A stretch of 64,000 nt of DNA from CAIQQQ01 sp037445025. Lineage in GTDB: Bacteria; Pseudomonadota; Alphaproteobacteria; Acetobacterales; Acetobacteraceae. Within the stretch, counting starts at the first letter, position 1, and each line of letters begins with the position of its first letter. The notes beneath the pieces are model-generated. The model searched no databases. It had not been told where the DNA came from and worked only from the letters and a program-made list of their open reading frames with translations. Below are positions 51,100 to 59,627 of this stretch, piece after piece. The DNA lies in contig JBBILI010000005.1 in assembly GCA_037445025.1 (NCBI GenBank), forward strand, positions 110,019 to 174,018. Reading direction: 5' to 3'. The position numbers and the translations under genes were made by a program.

Positions 51100-51605
51100 T
51101 GACCGTTTCGATGCATTCCGCCGGCGTGCCCATTCTCAAGCAGCTGCTGGGCTCGCTGTCCGCCATCCTTGACAAGGGGGCGGCGTTCGCCGAGGCCAAG
51201 AAGATCGACCCTGCGGTGCTGCTGGCCTCGCGCCTGGCGCCGGACATGTTCGCGCTGACCCGCCAGGTGCAGATCGCGACGGATCAGACCAAGGGCGGCA
51301 TCGCCCGTCTCGCCGGCGTTGAGATCCCCAAATTCGCTGACGACGAGACCACCATCGAGGAGCTGAAGGCGCGGATCGCCAAGACGATCGCGTTCATGGA
51401 CAGCATCCCGGCCTCTGCGATCGACGGGACCGAGGAGAAGGCGATCACGCTGACGATGCGTGTGGGCGACATGCACTTCACCGGCCAGACCTATCTGCTG
51501 AACTGGGTGCTGCCGAATGTGATCTTTCATGTGACCACCGCGTACAACATCCTGCGCCACAACGGCGTTGAGATCGGCAAGCGGGACTTTCTCGGCAGCT
51601 TCTGA
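51099..51605 (+). CDS. DUF1993 family protein
   Basis: The 168-residue protein has the helical DinB-like DUF1993 pattern: HSAGVPILKQLLGSLSAILD, LASRLAPDMFALTRQVQIAT, QTYLLNWVLPNVIFHVTTAY and ILRHNGVEIGKRDFLG. The terminal FHVTTAYNILRHNGV block is characteristic. The function is unknown. It overlaps the argG stop by one base, so it is translated from the argG transcript, which may only be hitch-hiking. Confidence 0.88.
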   Translation: MTVSMHSAGVPILKQLLGSLSAILDKGAAFAEAKKIDPAVLLASRLAPDMFALTRQVQIATDQTKGGIARLAGVEIPKFADDETTIEELKARIAKTIAFMDSIPASAIDGTEEKAITLTMRVGDMHFTGQTYLLNWVLPNVIFHVTTAYNILRHNGVEIGKRDFLGSF

Positions 51606-51690
51606 GGCAAGAAGGCCCGGCCTTTCCAGAAAGGCCGGGCCCCAAGACTGAAAGTTTTTTGGTTCTTTTTTACAAAAAAGAACCGCTTGC
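51604..51690. repeat. Compound palindromic element, copy E (left hairpin lost)
   Basis: The core is a perfect 13-bp stem, GGCCCGGCCTTTC (51614-51626) and GAAAGGCCGGGCC (51629-51641), with a 2-base loop. The right arm GAAAGTTTTTT leads into a perfect 11-bp hairpin GGTTCTTTTTT-AC-AAAAAAGAACC (51661-51684). The left T/A hairpin is absent. It sits between convergent DUF1993 and glyoxalase genes. Confidence 0.8.
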
Positions 51691-51693
51691 TTC

Positions 51694-52113
51694 CTACCAG
51701 CTCCCGGTATTCGGCATGCTGACCCAAGGCTCCGCCGGCGGCAGTGCCGCACCCGCCTGCAGCAGCTCGACGGAAATCCCGTCCGGTGTGCGGATAAACG
51801 CCATCCGCCCATCCCGCGGCGGCCGGTTGATGACCACCCCGTGGGCGATCATGGCGTTGCAGCTGTCGTAGATGTTGTCGACGGCGTAGGCGAGGTGGCC
51901 GAAATTGCGCCCGCCGGTGTAGCCCTTTTCATCCCAGTTGTAGGTCAGTTCCACAGGCGCCTGCTCATCGCCGGGGGCGGCCATGAACACGTTGGTGTAG
52001 CGGCCCTTCTCGTTGGGCATGCGGCGGATCTCCTGCAGGCCGAGGACGTTGAAGAAGGCGATGGTGTCCTCGAGCGAGGACACGCGGATCATGGTGTGCA
52101 GATATTTGGACAT
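51694..52113 (-). CDS. gloA: Lactoylglutathione lyase (glyoxalase I)
   Basis: The 139-residue metalloenzyme has all four expected metal ligands: His in YLHTMIRV, Glu in VELTYNWD, His in FGHLAYAVD and Glu in GISVELLQ. RMPNEKGRYTNVFMAAPGD and RDGRMAFIRTPDG are also typical. It isomerises the methylglyoxal-glutathione hemithioacetal. ATG 52113 has GGGAG upstream. It is divergent from the M20 gene. Confidence 0.93.
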   Translation of the reverse strand: MSKYLHTMIRVSSLEDTIAFFNVLGLQEIRRMPNEKGRYTNVFMAAPGDEQAPVELTYNWDEKGYTGGRNFGHLAYAVDNIYDSCNAMIAHGVVINRPPRDGRMAFIRTPDGISVELLQAGAALPPAEPWVSMPNTGSW

Positions 52114-52232
52114 TGGGTTCTCCCGGCCGGTCGTGGCGGCGCACCGTATCGGGAAAGCCGGCGTGAGGCCACTTCCCCCTTGCGGGTGTTCTCGGCACAA
52201 TCTTGGTCTTGTCACACGGGGGGACTGTCCGC

Positions 52233-53405
52233 ATGCCGGCCATCAACAGCATCGTTGCCAATGCCGATGAGCTGACGGAATGGCGGCGAAATTTTCACGC
52301 CCATCCCGAGCTGGGCTTCGAGGAGGTCCGCACCAGCCAGATCGTGGCGGAAAAGCTGACGAGCTGGGGCATCGAGGTCACGCGCGGCATCGCCACCACC
52401 GGGCTGGTGGGCACGCTGCGCAACGGCACCTCCGGCCGCGCCATCGGCATCCGCGCCGACATGGATGCGCTGCCGATGACCGAGGCGAACGACGTGCCCT
52501 ACGCCAGCCAGGCGCCGGGGCGGATGCACGCCTGCGGGCATGACGGGCACACCACGATGCTGCTGGGGGCCGCGAAATATCTGGCCGAGACCCGCAACTT
52601 CGACGGCACGGTGCATTTCATCTTCCAGCCGGCGGAGGAAGGCGGCGGCGGCGGGCGGGTGATGGTGGAGGAAGGCCTGTTCGAGCGGTTTCCGTGTGAT
52701 TTCGTGTTCGGCCTGCACAACGACACCAACCTGCCGGTCGGCACGATGACGGCGGTCGAAGGCGGCGTGTGTGCGGCGGCGGACCGGTTCTGGGTGCGCA
52801 TCACCGGCAAGGGCGGCCATGCCGCGGGACCGCACCGGTCCATCGACCCGATCGTGATCGGCGCGCATATCGTGCTGGCGCTGCAGACCATCGTCTCGCG
52901 CCGCACCAATCCGCTCGATTCGGCGGTGATCTCGATCTGCCAGTTCCACGCCGGCAGCGCCGGCAACATCATTCCCGACGACGCCGTGCTGAACGGCACG
53001 GTGCGCACGCTGAAACCCGAGGTGCAGGACCAGACCGAGGCGCTGATGCGCCAGATCATCGAGTCCACCGCCGCCGCCCATGGCGCGACCGCGGTGCTGG
53101 AATACGGTCGCGGCTATCCGCCGGTGGTCAACGCCGCCGAGGCGACGGAGCGGGCGGCCAAGGCGGCGGCCAGGATCGTGGGGGCGGAGAATGTCATCCG
53201 CAGCCGTCTGCCTGGCATGGGCGGGGAGGATTTCAGCTACATGGCGCAGCGCGTACCCGGCTGCTTCCTGCGCGTGGGCCAGCGCACCGAGACGCGCGGC
53301 AACGTGGGTGCGCACAATGTGCGCTACGACTTCAACGACGACATCCTGCCGCTCGGCGCCTCGCTGTGGGCCACGCTGGTGGAACAGGAGCTGCCGCGCG
53401 GGTGA
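52233..53405 (+). CDS. M20D-family amidohydrolase (hippurate hydrolase-like)
   Basis: The 390-residue zinc peptidase-fold enzyme has FHAHPELGFEE, GIRADMDALPM, MHACGHDGHTTMLLGAAKYL, IFQPAEEGGGGGR and LPGMGGEDFSYM, the metal-binding and signature residues of N-acyl amino acid hydrolases. It would cleave N-acyl amino acids such as hippurate or N-acetylated residues. ATG 52233 has GGGGGA upstream; a start at 52203 is possible. Its stop overlaps the marC-type gene (GTGA). Confidence 0.92.
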   Translation: MPAINSIVANADELTEWRRNFHAHPELGFEEVRTSQIVAEKLTSWGIEVTRGIATTGLVGTLRNGTSGRAIGIRADMDALPMTEANDVPYASQAPGRMHACGHDGHTTMLLGAAKYLAETRNFDGTVHFIFQPAEEGGGGGRVMVEEGLFERFPCDFVFGLHNDTNLPVGTMTAVEGGVCAAADRFWVRITGKGGHAAGPHRSIDPIVIGAHIVLALQTIVSRRTNPLDSAVISICQFHAGSAGNIIPDDAVLNGTVRTLKPEVQDQTEALMRQIIESTAAAHGATAVLEYGRGYPPVVNAAEATERAAKAAARIVGAENVIRSRLPGMGGEDFSYMAQRVPGCFLRVGQRTETRGNVGAHNVRYDFNDDILPLGASLWATLVEQELPRG

Positions 53406-54058
53406 ACACCGTTGCGGCGTTTCTGCTGGCGTTCCCGGCGCTGTTCTCGATCGTGAACCCGCCCGGCGCCGCATTCATCTTCAGCGAGGTGACGGCGGGT
53501 CTCGGGCGGTCGGCCCGGCGACGGCTGGCGGGCCGGGTCGGCGTCTATTCGGCTTTGGTCATGTTGGTGGCGCTGTGGGGCGGGGCGTATGTGCTGAACT
53601 TCTTCGGCATCTCGCTGGCGGCCTTGCGGATCGGCGGCGGGTTCGTGGTGGCGGCGCGGGCGTTCGAGATGCTCAACGCGCCGGAGCGCACCGAGGCACG
53701 CAAGGCCGAGCAGGCAGGACCTGCGATGGAGGCGATGGACGGCCTGGCATTCTTTCCGCTGACCATGCCGTTCACCACCGGGCCGGGGACCATCGCCGTC
53801 GCGGTGGCGCTGGGGGCCGAACGGCCTCCGGGCGGGCGGGAGGCGCTGGTGTTCTTCCTCGGCGTGTCGGCGGCGGCGCTGGCGATCGCGTTGCTGGTGT
53901 GGGCGCTGTATCGGGTGGCCGATCAGATCAGCGACTGGATCGGGGCCAGTGCGCGGCGCACCCTGGCCCGGCTGACGGCGTTTCTGCTGCTGTGCATCGG
54001 CGTGCAGATTCTGCTGACCGGGATCGAGGAGGCGGTGCAGCCCTATTTTCACGCGTAG
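53402..54058 (+). CDS. MarC family membrane protein
   Basis: The 218-residue protein has six predicted helices and the MarC motifs ALFSIVNPPGAAFIF near the start and PLTMPFTTGPGTIAVAVALG in the middle. LLLCIGVQILLTGIEEAV closes the last helix. MarC was once thought to be a multidrug-resistance protein; its real role is unclear. The GTG start overlaps the M20 stop. A double REP-like hairpin follows. Confidence 0.92.
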   Translation: MNTVAAFLLAFPALFSIVNPPGAAFIFSEVTAGLGRSARRRLAGRVGVYSALVMLVALWGGAYVLNFFGISLAALRIGGGFVVAARAFEMLNAPERTEARKAEQAGPAMEAMDGLAFFPLTMPFTTGPGTIAVAVALGAERPPGGREALVFFLGVSAAALAIALLVWALYRVADQISDWIGASARRTLARLTAFLLLCIGVQILLTGIEEAVQPYFHA

Positions 54059-54110
54059 GGCGGGTGCAACCCGCCGTTTGCACCAATGCGGCGGGCTTCA
54101 CCCGCCCTAC
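54055..54110. repeat. REP-like paired hairpins between convergent genes
   Basis: Outer arms GTAGGGCGGGT (54055-54065) and ACCCGCCCTAC (54100-54110) are a perfect 11-bp inverted repeat. Each half also folds alone: GGCGGGT-GCA-ACCCGCC on the left and GGCGGG-CTTCA-CCCGCC on the right. Inner arms CCCGCCG and CGGCGGG pair too. The outer ends include the stop codons of both flanking genes. The left hairpin resembles the one at 9670-9686. Confidence 0.7.
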
Positions 54111-54544
54111 GGCTTCCACTCATACAGAATATCCGGCTCATGCTCCTCGTTGCCATGCCCGTCGGTGAACGCGATCGCCTTGAACCCGTGGCTTTCGTAA
54201 AAGGCCATGGCCGGCTTGTTATACTGAAAGCACCACAGCCTGAGCCCGTCGGGCTTCTGTGACTTCGCGAAGTTCAGCAGGGCCGTGCCCACGCCGGCGC
54301 GCCAATGGGCGGGGTGCACGTAGAGCTGCGCCACCCAGCCGTTCTGCAGCGCGGTGAAGCCAAGCAGGTCACCGTCGCGTTCCGCCACATGCACGCCCAC
54401 GGCGGGGATCAGCGATTCGGCGATCCAGCCGCGCACCTCCGGCCCGTCATGCGCCCAGTTGACCTGCGGCAGCGCGGTTTCGCGGGCGGCGAGATAGATG
54501 TCCGCGACGGCACGGGCGTCGGCGGCATGGGCTTTTCGGATCAA
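54107..54544 (-). CDS. GNAT acetyltransferase downstream of vapC
   Basis: The 145-residue protein has the GNAT fold: MIRKAHAADARAVADIYLAA, GFTALQNGWVAQLYVHPAHW, RAGVGTALLNFAK (acetyl-CoA loop RAGVGTA) and NKPAMAFYESHGFKAI. The start appears to be TTG 54544, which overlaps the vapC stop (TTGA), with GGAGAC about 10 bases upstream. Coupling to a toxin-antitoxin pair is unusual, though GNAT toxins exist; this one looks like a general acetyltransferase. It ends within a REP-like repeat. Confidence 0.88.
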   Translation of the reverse strand: MIRKAHAADARAVADIYLAARETALPQVNWAHDGPEVRGWIAESLIPAVGVHVAERDGDLLGFTALQNGWVAQLYVHPAHWRAGVGTALLNFAKSQKPDGLRLWCFQYNKPAMAFYESHGFKAIAFTDGHGNEEHEPDILYEWKP

Positions 54545-54954
54545 CAGGGCAATGTCTCCACATGACCGTCCTGGCCATAGGCCAGGATCTTGCGGTCTCT
54601 TGTCATCAGGGGAACCCGCAGCGTGCGGGCGGTGGCGACCAGCAGGCGGTCGGCCGGATCGTCGTGCAGATCGCCGGGCAGCTCCTGGCTGGCCAGGGCG
54701 ATCTCGACGGTGAAGTCGGCGAGCCGCGTGGCCGGCTGGGCCAGCAGACGGCGAAACCAGTCACGCGGGTCGGTGTTGAAGGACAGGCCGGCGCCGCGGC
54801 CCTTGCGGGCCAGCGTGCCGATCTCCCAGGCCGAGACCGGAGAGATCAGAATGCCGCGGCCGATGCTGGCGGCGCGCAGCTGCGCCACCGCATCGGGCAA
54901 CAGCGGCAGCCGCTCCATCACGAAGATGGCGGCGTTGGTGTCAAGCAGGATCAA
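54541..54954 (-). CDS. vapC: VapC-type PIN-domain toxin
   Basis: The 137-residue PIN ribonuclease has ILLDTNAAIFVME (first catalytic Asp), SAWEIGTLARKG (Glu), HDDPADRLLVATAR (Asp cluster) and LMTRDRKIL (last Asp). All acidic residues expected for the metal site are present, so it looks active. It would cleave RNA when released from the antitoxin. Its TTG start at 54954 lies 14 bases inside the antitoxin gene. Confidence 0.92.
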   Translation of the reverse strand: MILLDTNAAIFVMERLPLLPDAVAQLRAASIGRGILISPVSAWEIGTLARKGRGAGLSFNTDPRDWFRRLLAQPATRLADFTVEIALASQELPGDLHDDPADRLLVATARTLRVPLMTRDRKILAYGQDGHVETLPC

Positions 54955-55258
54955 CCGGCACGTCCCCGTCCTGGCTGAGGATCCAGCCCTGTTCGGCGTG
55001 GATCAGCGCGCCCGCGAAGGGGGACTGCGTGAGGTCATAGCCCGCCGGCCAGGTGATCAGGCCTTGGCCGGCGCCGTAGAGCTCGTCGAACGGTGTGCGG
55101 TCCGGCGTTACCTCCGGCTCCGGCGGAATCAGCACCGCCACCGGCTTGCCGCGCTTGGTCACGGTCAGGCGGGTGATCTTGTGCGCGGCGAGCTGGTCGA
55201 GCAGGTCCAGACAGGTCGCCTTGAACTCGGTCGCGGACACGGTTGCGGTTTCCGACAT
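54941..55258 (-). CDS. Phd/YefM-type antitoxin
   Basis: The 105-residue protein has the Phd/YefM N-terminal DNA-binding domain (TVSATEFKATCLDLLDQLAA, ITRLTVTKRGKPVAVLIPP) and a toxin-neutralising tail (ITWPAGYDLTQSPFAGALI). AGGAGG lies upstream of ATG 55258. Phd-VapC pairing is common. It represses its own promoter in the family model, and a 12-bp operator palindrome sits 13 bases upstream. Confidence 0.92.
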   Translation of the reverse strand: MSETATVSATEFKATCLDLLDQLAAHKITRLTVTKRGKPVAVLIPPEPEVTPDRTPFDELYGAGQGLITWPAGYDLTQSPFAGALIHAEQGWILSQDGDVPVDPA

Positions 55259-55270
55259 GGCAGGAGCCTC

Positions 55271-55300
55271 CTGACTGGTCATATACAGATGACCAGTCAG
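55271..55300. promoter_or_regulatory. Operator palindrome of the phd-vapC unit
   Basis: CTGACTGGTCAT (55271-55282) and ATGACCAGTCAG (55289-55300) form a perfect 12-bp inverted repeat with a 6-base spacer. It lies directly upstream of the antitoxin's ribosome-binding site and 13 bases after the acs stop. This is the expected place for Phd/VapC autoregulation. A shorter palindrome, CAGGAG-C-CTCCTG, overlaps the ribosome-binding site itself. Confidence 0.75.
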
Positions 55301-55313
55301 GAATACCAGGAAA

Positions 55314-57245
<1,932 letters not shown>

Positions 57246-57351
57246 CGGATTCTCCCGTCCTTGACGTCGTGATGGCCGGCGATCAGCCCCCCAGCGGATC
57301 GACCTTGCAGTCTCTTATGCCCCCGCTCCGATCTTGACCAGCGGGCAACCG

Positions 57352-57711
57352 CTACAGCCCCGCGTCGGCGTCCACGGTGATGCGGCCGTCTTCGAGGGTG
57401 AAGTCGATCGCCTCCAGCGCGCGGCCTTCGCAGGGGCCGGCCACGCACAGCCCGGTCTCCGGCATGAACAGCGCGCCGTGGGTGGCGCAGACGAGGTGGC
57501 GGCCGTCCAGGCTGAAGAACTTGTCGGGCGCCCAGTCCAGCGGGGTGCCGAGATGCGGGCAGGAATTGGCATAGACGCGGACTGTCTCGCCCTGGCGCAG
57601 GGCGAGCAGGCCGGTGAAGCCGCCGGGGGCAGGGCGAAAGCCGCGGGCGGTGCCGTCGGGAATGTCGGCAACGGCACAGAGCGTGCGGCGCGGGCCGGGC
57701 AGCAGGCTCAT
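57352..57711 (-). CDS. Rieske [2Fe-2S] ferredoxin-like protein
   Basis: The 119-residue soluble protein carries a Rieske cluster motif: CPHLGTPL (Cys-X-His) and, 16 residues later, CATHGALF (Cys-X2-His). It probably passes electrons to a monooxygenase or dioxygenase, or has another redox role; no oxygenase is adjacent. ATG 57711 overlaps the stop of the EVE-domain gene (ATGA), so the two are one operon. Confidence 0.9.
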   Translation of the reverse strand: MSLLPGPRRTLCAVADIPDGTARGFRPAPGGFTGLLALRQGETVRVYANSCPHLGTPLDWAPDKFFSLDGRHLVCATHGALFMPETGLCVAGPCEGRALEAIDFTLEDGRITVDADAGL

Positions 57712-58124
57712 GGCGTGAGCCCTCCCAGTTCGCAGAGCAGAGACCAATGCGCCTCCGAGACCGGCACCACGGAGAGGCGGGAAAGCCGCACCAGCGCCAG
57801 GTCGGCGAAGCGCGGATCAGCCTTGACCATGGCCAGCGTGACGGGGCTGGGCAGCTTCGCCACCGCCTTCATGTCCACCGCCACCCAGGGCGTGCCCGGC
57901 TCGGCGGACGGATCGGAGTAGGATTCGCGCACCACCTCGACAATGCCGACGATCTCCTTGCCGATATTCGAGTGATAAAAGAACGCCCGATCGCCCAGCT
58001 TCATCGCGGCGAGGTTGAGCTTGGCTGAATGGTTGCGCACGCCGGTCCAGGGTTCCACACCGTTTTCCACCTGCTGGTCCCAGCTGAAGGCATCGGGTTC
58101 CGACTTCACCAACCAATACGCCAT
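57708..58124 (-). CDS. EVE domain-containing protein
   Basis: The 138-residue protein has the PUA-like EVE fold: AYWLVKSEPDAFSWDQQ, WTGVRNHSAKLNLAAMKLGD, RAFFYHSNIGKEIVGIVEVV and WVAVDMKAV, all family signatures (human THYN1-like). EVE domains bind modified bases in nucleic acids and are found both as housekeeping proteins and in defence loci. Here the neighbours are housekeeping. It is divergent from ccmC. Confidence 0.93.
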   Translation of the reverse strand: MAYWLVKSEPDAFSWDQQVENGVEPWTGVRNHSAKLNLAAMKLGDRAFFYHSNIGKEIVGIVEVVRESYSDPSAEPGTPWVAVDMKAVAKLPSPVTLAMVKADPRFADLALVRLSRLSVVPVSEAHWSLLCELGGLTP

Positions 58125-58213
58125 GTGGGTTCCCTGCCGCCTGTCCAGAAAGCAATCCTAGCCGGCTCGGCCGGTGGCTTCAAAGATCGGCAAAGCACGC
58201 CTATACACAGGAT

Positions 58214-58984
58214 GTGAGCAGCACCGCACTCCCTTCCGCCGGTCGCAACCTGCACCGGTTCGCCAATCCAGGCCGTTTCCTGCGGCTGTCCGGGGCCGTG
58301 CTGCCGTGGCTGGCCGCGGCCGGGATCCTGGTGACCGCAATCGGCCTATTCTGGGGCCTGTTCCTCTCGCCGCCCGACTATCAGCAGGGCGACGCGGTGC
58401 GGATCATGTATGTGCATGTGCCCGCCGCATGGCTGGCCTCGCTCGGCTACGTGATGCTGGCCGCCGCCTCCATCGCCTCGCTGGTCTGGCGCCATCCGCT
58501 GGCCGACCTCGCCGCCGCCGAGATCGGCCCGGTCGGCGCTGCCATCACCGCCATCTGCCTTGCCACCGGCAGCCTCTGGGGCAAGCCGATGTGGGGGGCC
58601 TGGTGGGTGTGGGATGCGCGGATGACCTCCGTGCTGGTGCTGTTCTTCCTCTATCTCGGCCACATCGCCCTGGTGCGCGCCTTTGACGATCAGCAGCGCG
58701 GCTACCGCGCCGGCGCGATCCTGGCGCTGGTGGGCGTGGTCAACCTGCCAATCATCAAATTCTCCGTCGAATGGTGGAACACGCTGCACCAGCCGGCCTC
58801 CATCACCCTCACCGGGGCGCCGACGATGGCGCCGGCCCTGCTGTGGCCGCTGCTGGTCTCGGCGATCGGCTTCAACTTGGGCTTCGTCGCCGTGGTCATC
58901 GCGCGGCTGCGCGCCGCCGTCATGGAACGGCGCATCCGCGGCCTGCTGCTGGCCCAGGCGCAGGCCGAGCTGCAGCGCGCATGA
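58214..58984 (+). CDS. ccmC: Cytochrome c maturation protein CcmC (heme handling)
   Basis: The 256-residue membrane protein has six helices and the tryptophan-rich WWD motif WGAWWVWDARMTSVLVLFFL. Flanking His residues (VHVPAAWLA before it, WNTLHQPASITL after it) would hold heme. CcmC loads heme onto CcmE in the periplasm. The start is GTG 58214. It opens the ccmCDEFGHI operon; ccmA and ccmB are not present and must be elsewhere. Confidence 0.95.
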   Translation: MSSTALPSAGRNLHRFANPGRFLRLSGAVLPWLAAAGILVTAIGLFWGLFLSPPDYQQGDAVRIMYVHVPAAWLASLGYVMLAAASIASLVWRHPLADLAAAEIGPVGAAITAICLATGSLWGKPMWGAWWVWDARMTSVLVLFFLYLGHIALVRAFDDQQRGYRAGAILALVGVVNLPIIKFSVEWWNTLHQPASITLTGAPTMAPALLWPLLVSAIGFNLGFVAVVIARLRAAVMERRIRGLLLAQAQAELQRA

Positions 58985-59118
58985 ACCACCTGCCCTACAT
59001 CGTCGCCGCCTATGGCCTGACGCTGGTGATCGTCGTGATCTTCGCCGTCCACGCCTGGCAGCGCACCGGCGCCGCCCGCCGCAGGCTGGCGGCGCTGGAC
59101 ACCCGGGACCGCAAATGA
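58981..59118 (+). CDS. ccmD: Heme exporter accessory protein CcmD
   Basis: The 45-residue protein has one membrane helix (PYIVAAYGLTLVIVVIFAVH) and a basic C-terminal tail with RRRLAALD, the usual CcmD layout. It stabilises the CcmC-CcmE complex and release of holo-CcmE. Both ends overlap neighbours by four bases (ATGA). Confidence 0.92.
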   Translation: MNHLPYIVAAYGLTLVIVVIFAVHAWQRTGAARRRLAALDTRDRK

Positions 59119-59627
59119 CCCGCAAGAGCCGCCGCCTGCTGATCCTGCTCGTCTGCGCCGCGGGGCTCGGCTCGGCGGCGGCGCTGACACTGACCGCCTT
59201 TCAGTCCACGCTGCAGCTGTTCGTCCCGCCGTCCAGGATCGCCACCGACGCGCCGCGCGGCGGACGGGTATTCCGGCTCGGCGGCATGGTCGAACCTGGC
59301 AGCGTGAAGCATATCGACGAGAACGGCCACCCCGGCACCGAATTCCGCGTCACCGATGGCGGGGCCAGCGTGATGGTGTCCTATATCGGCATCCTGCCGG
59401 ACCTGTTCCGCGAAGGGCAGGGCGTGGTGACCCTTGGCAGCTTGCAATCCAATGGCACCTTCACAGCGCAGGAGGTGCTCGCCAAGCATGACGAGACCTA
59501 CATGCCGCCCGATGTGGCGCAGGCGCTGGAGAAGTCCGGCCGCTGGTCGCCGGCGAAAGGCGCACCACCGACAGCCGCCCTGTGGGGCGCGCCGGATTGG
59601 ACAACCAAGACAAAGGCAGGCGGATGA
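59115..59627 (+). CDS. ccmE: Cytochrome c maturation heme chaperone CcmE
   Basis: The 170-residue membrane-anchored periplasmic chaperone has an N-terminal helix (LLILLVCAAGLGSAAALTL), an OB fold (RVFRLGGMVEPGSVKH, VMVSYIGILPDLFREGQGVV) and the heme-binding motif LAKHDETYMPPDV, where His binds heme covalently and Tyr is an axial ligand. It carries heme from CcmC to CcmF. Confidence 0.95.
   Translation: MTRKSRRLLILLVCAAGLGSAAALTLTAFQSTLQLFVPPSRIATDAPRGGRVFRLGGMVEPGSVKHIDENGHPGTEFRVTDGGASVMVSYIGILPDLFREGQGVVTLGSLQSNGTFTAQEVLAKHDETYMPPDVAQALEKSGRWSPAKGAPPTAALWGAPDWTTKTKAGG

Noticed and set aside
57708..58124. EVE protein as part of a defence island
   Set aside because: No nuclease, methyltransferase or other defence gene is nearby; its partner is a Rieske protein and neighbours are acs and ccm genes.
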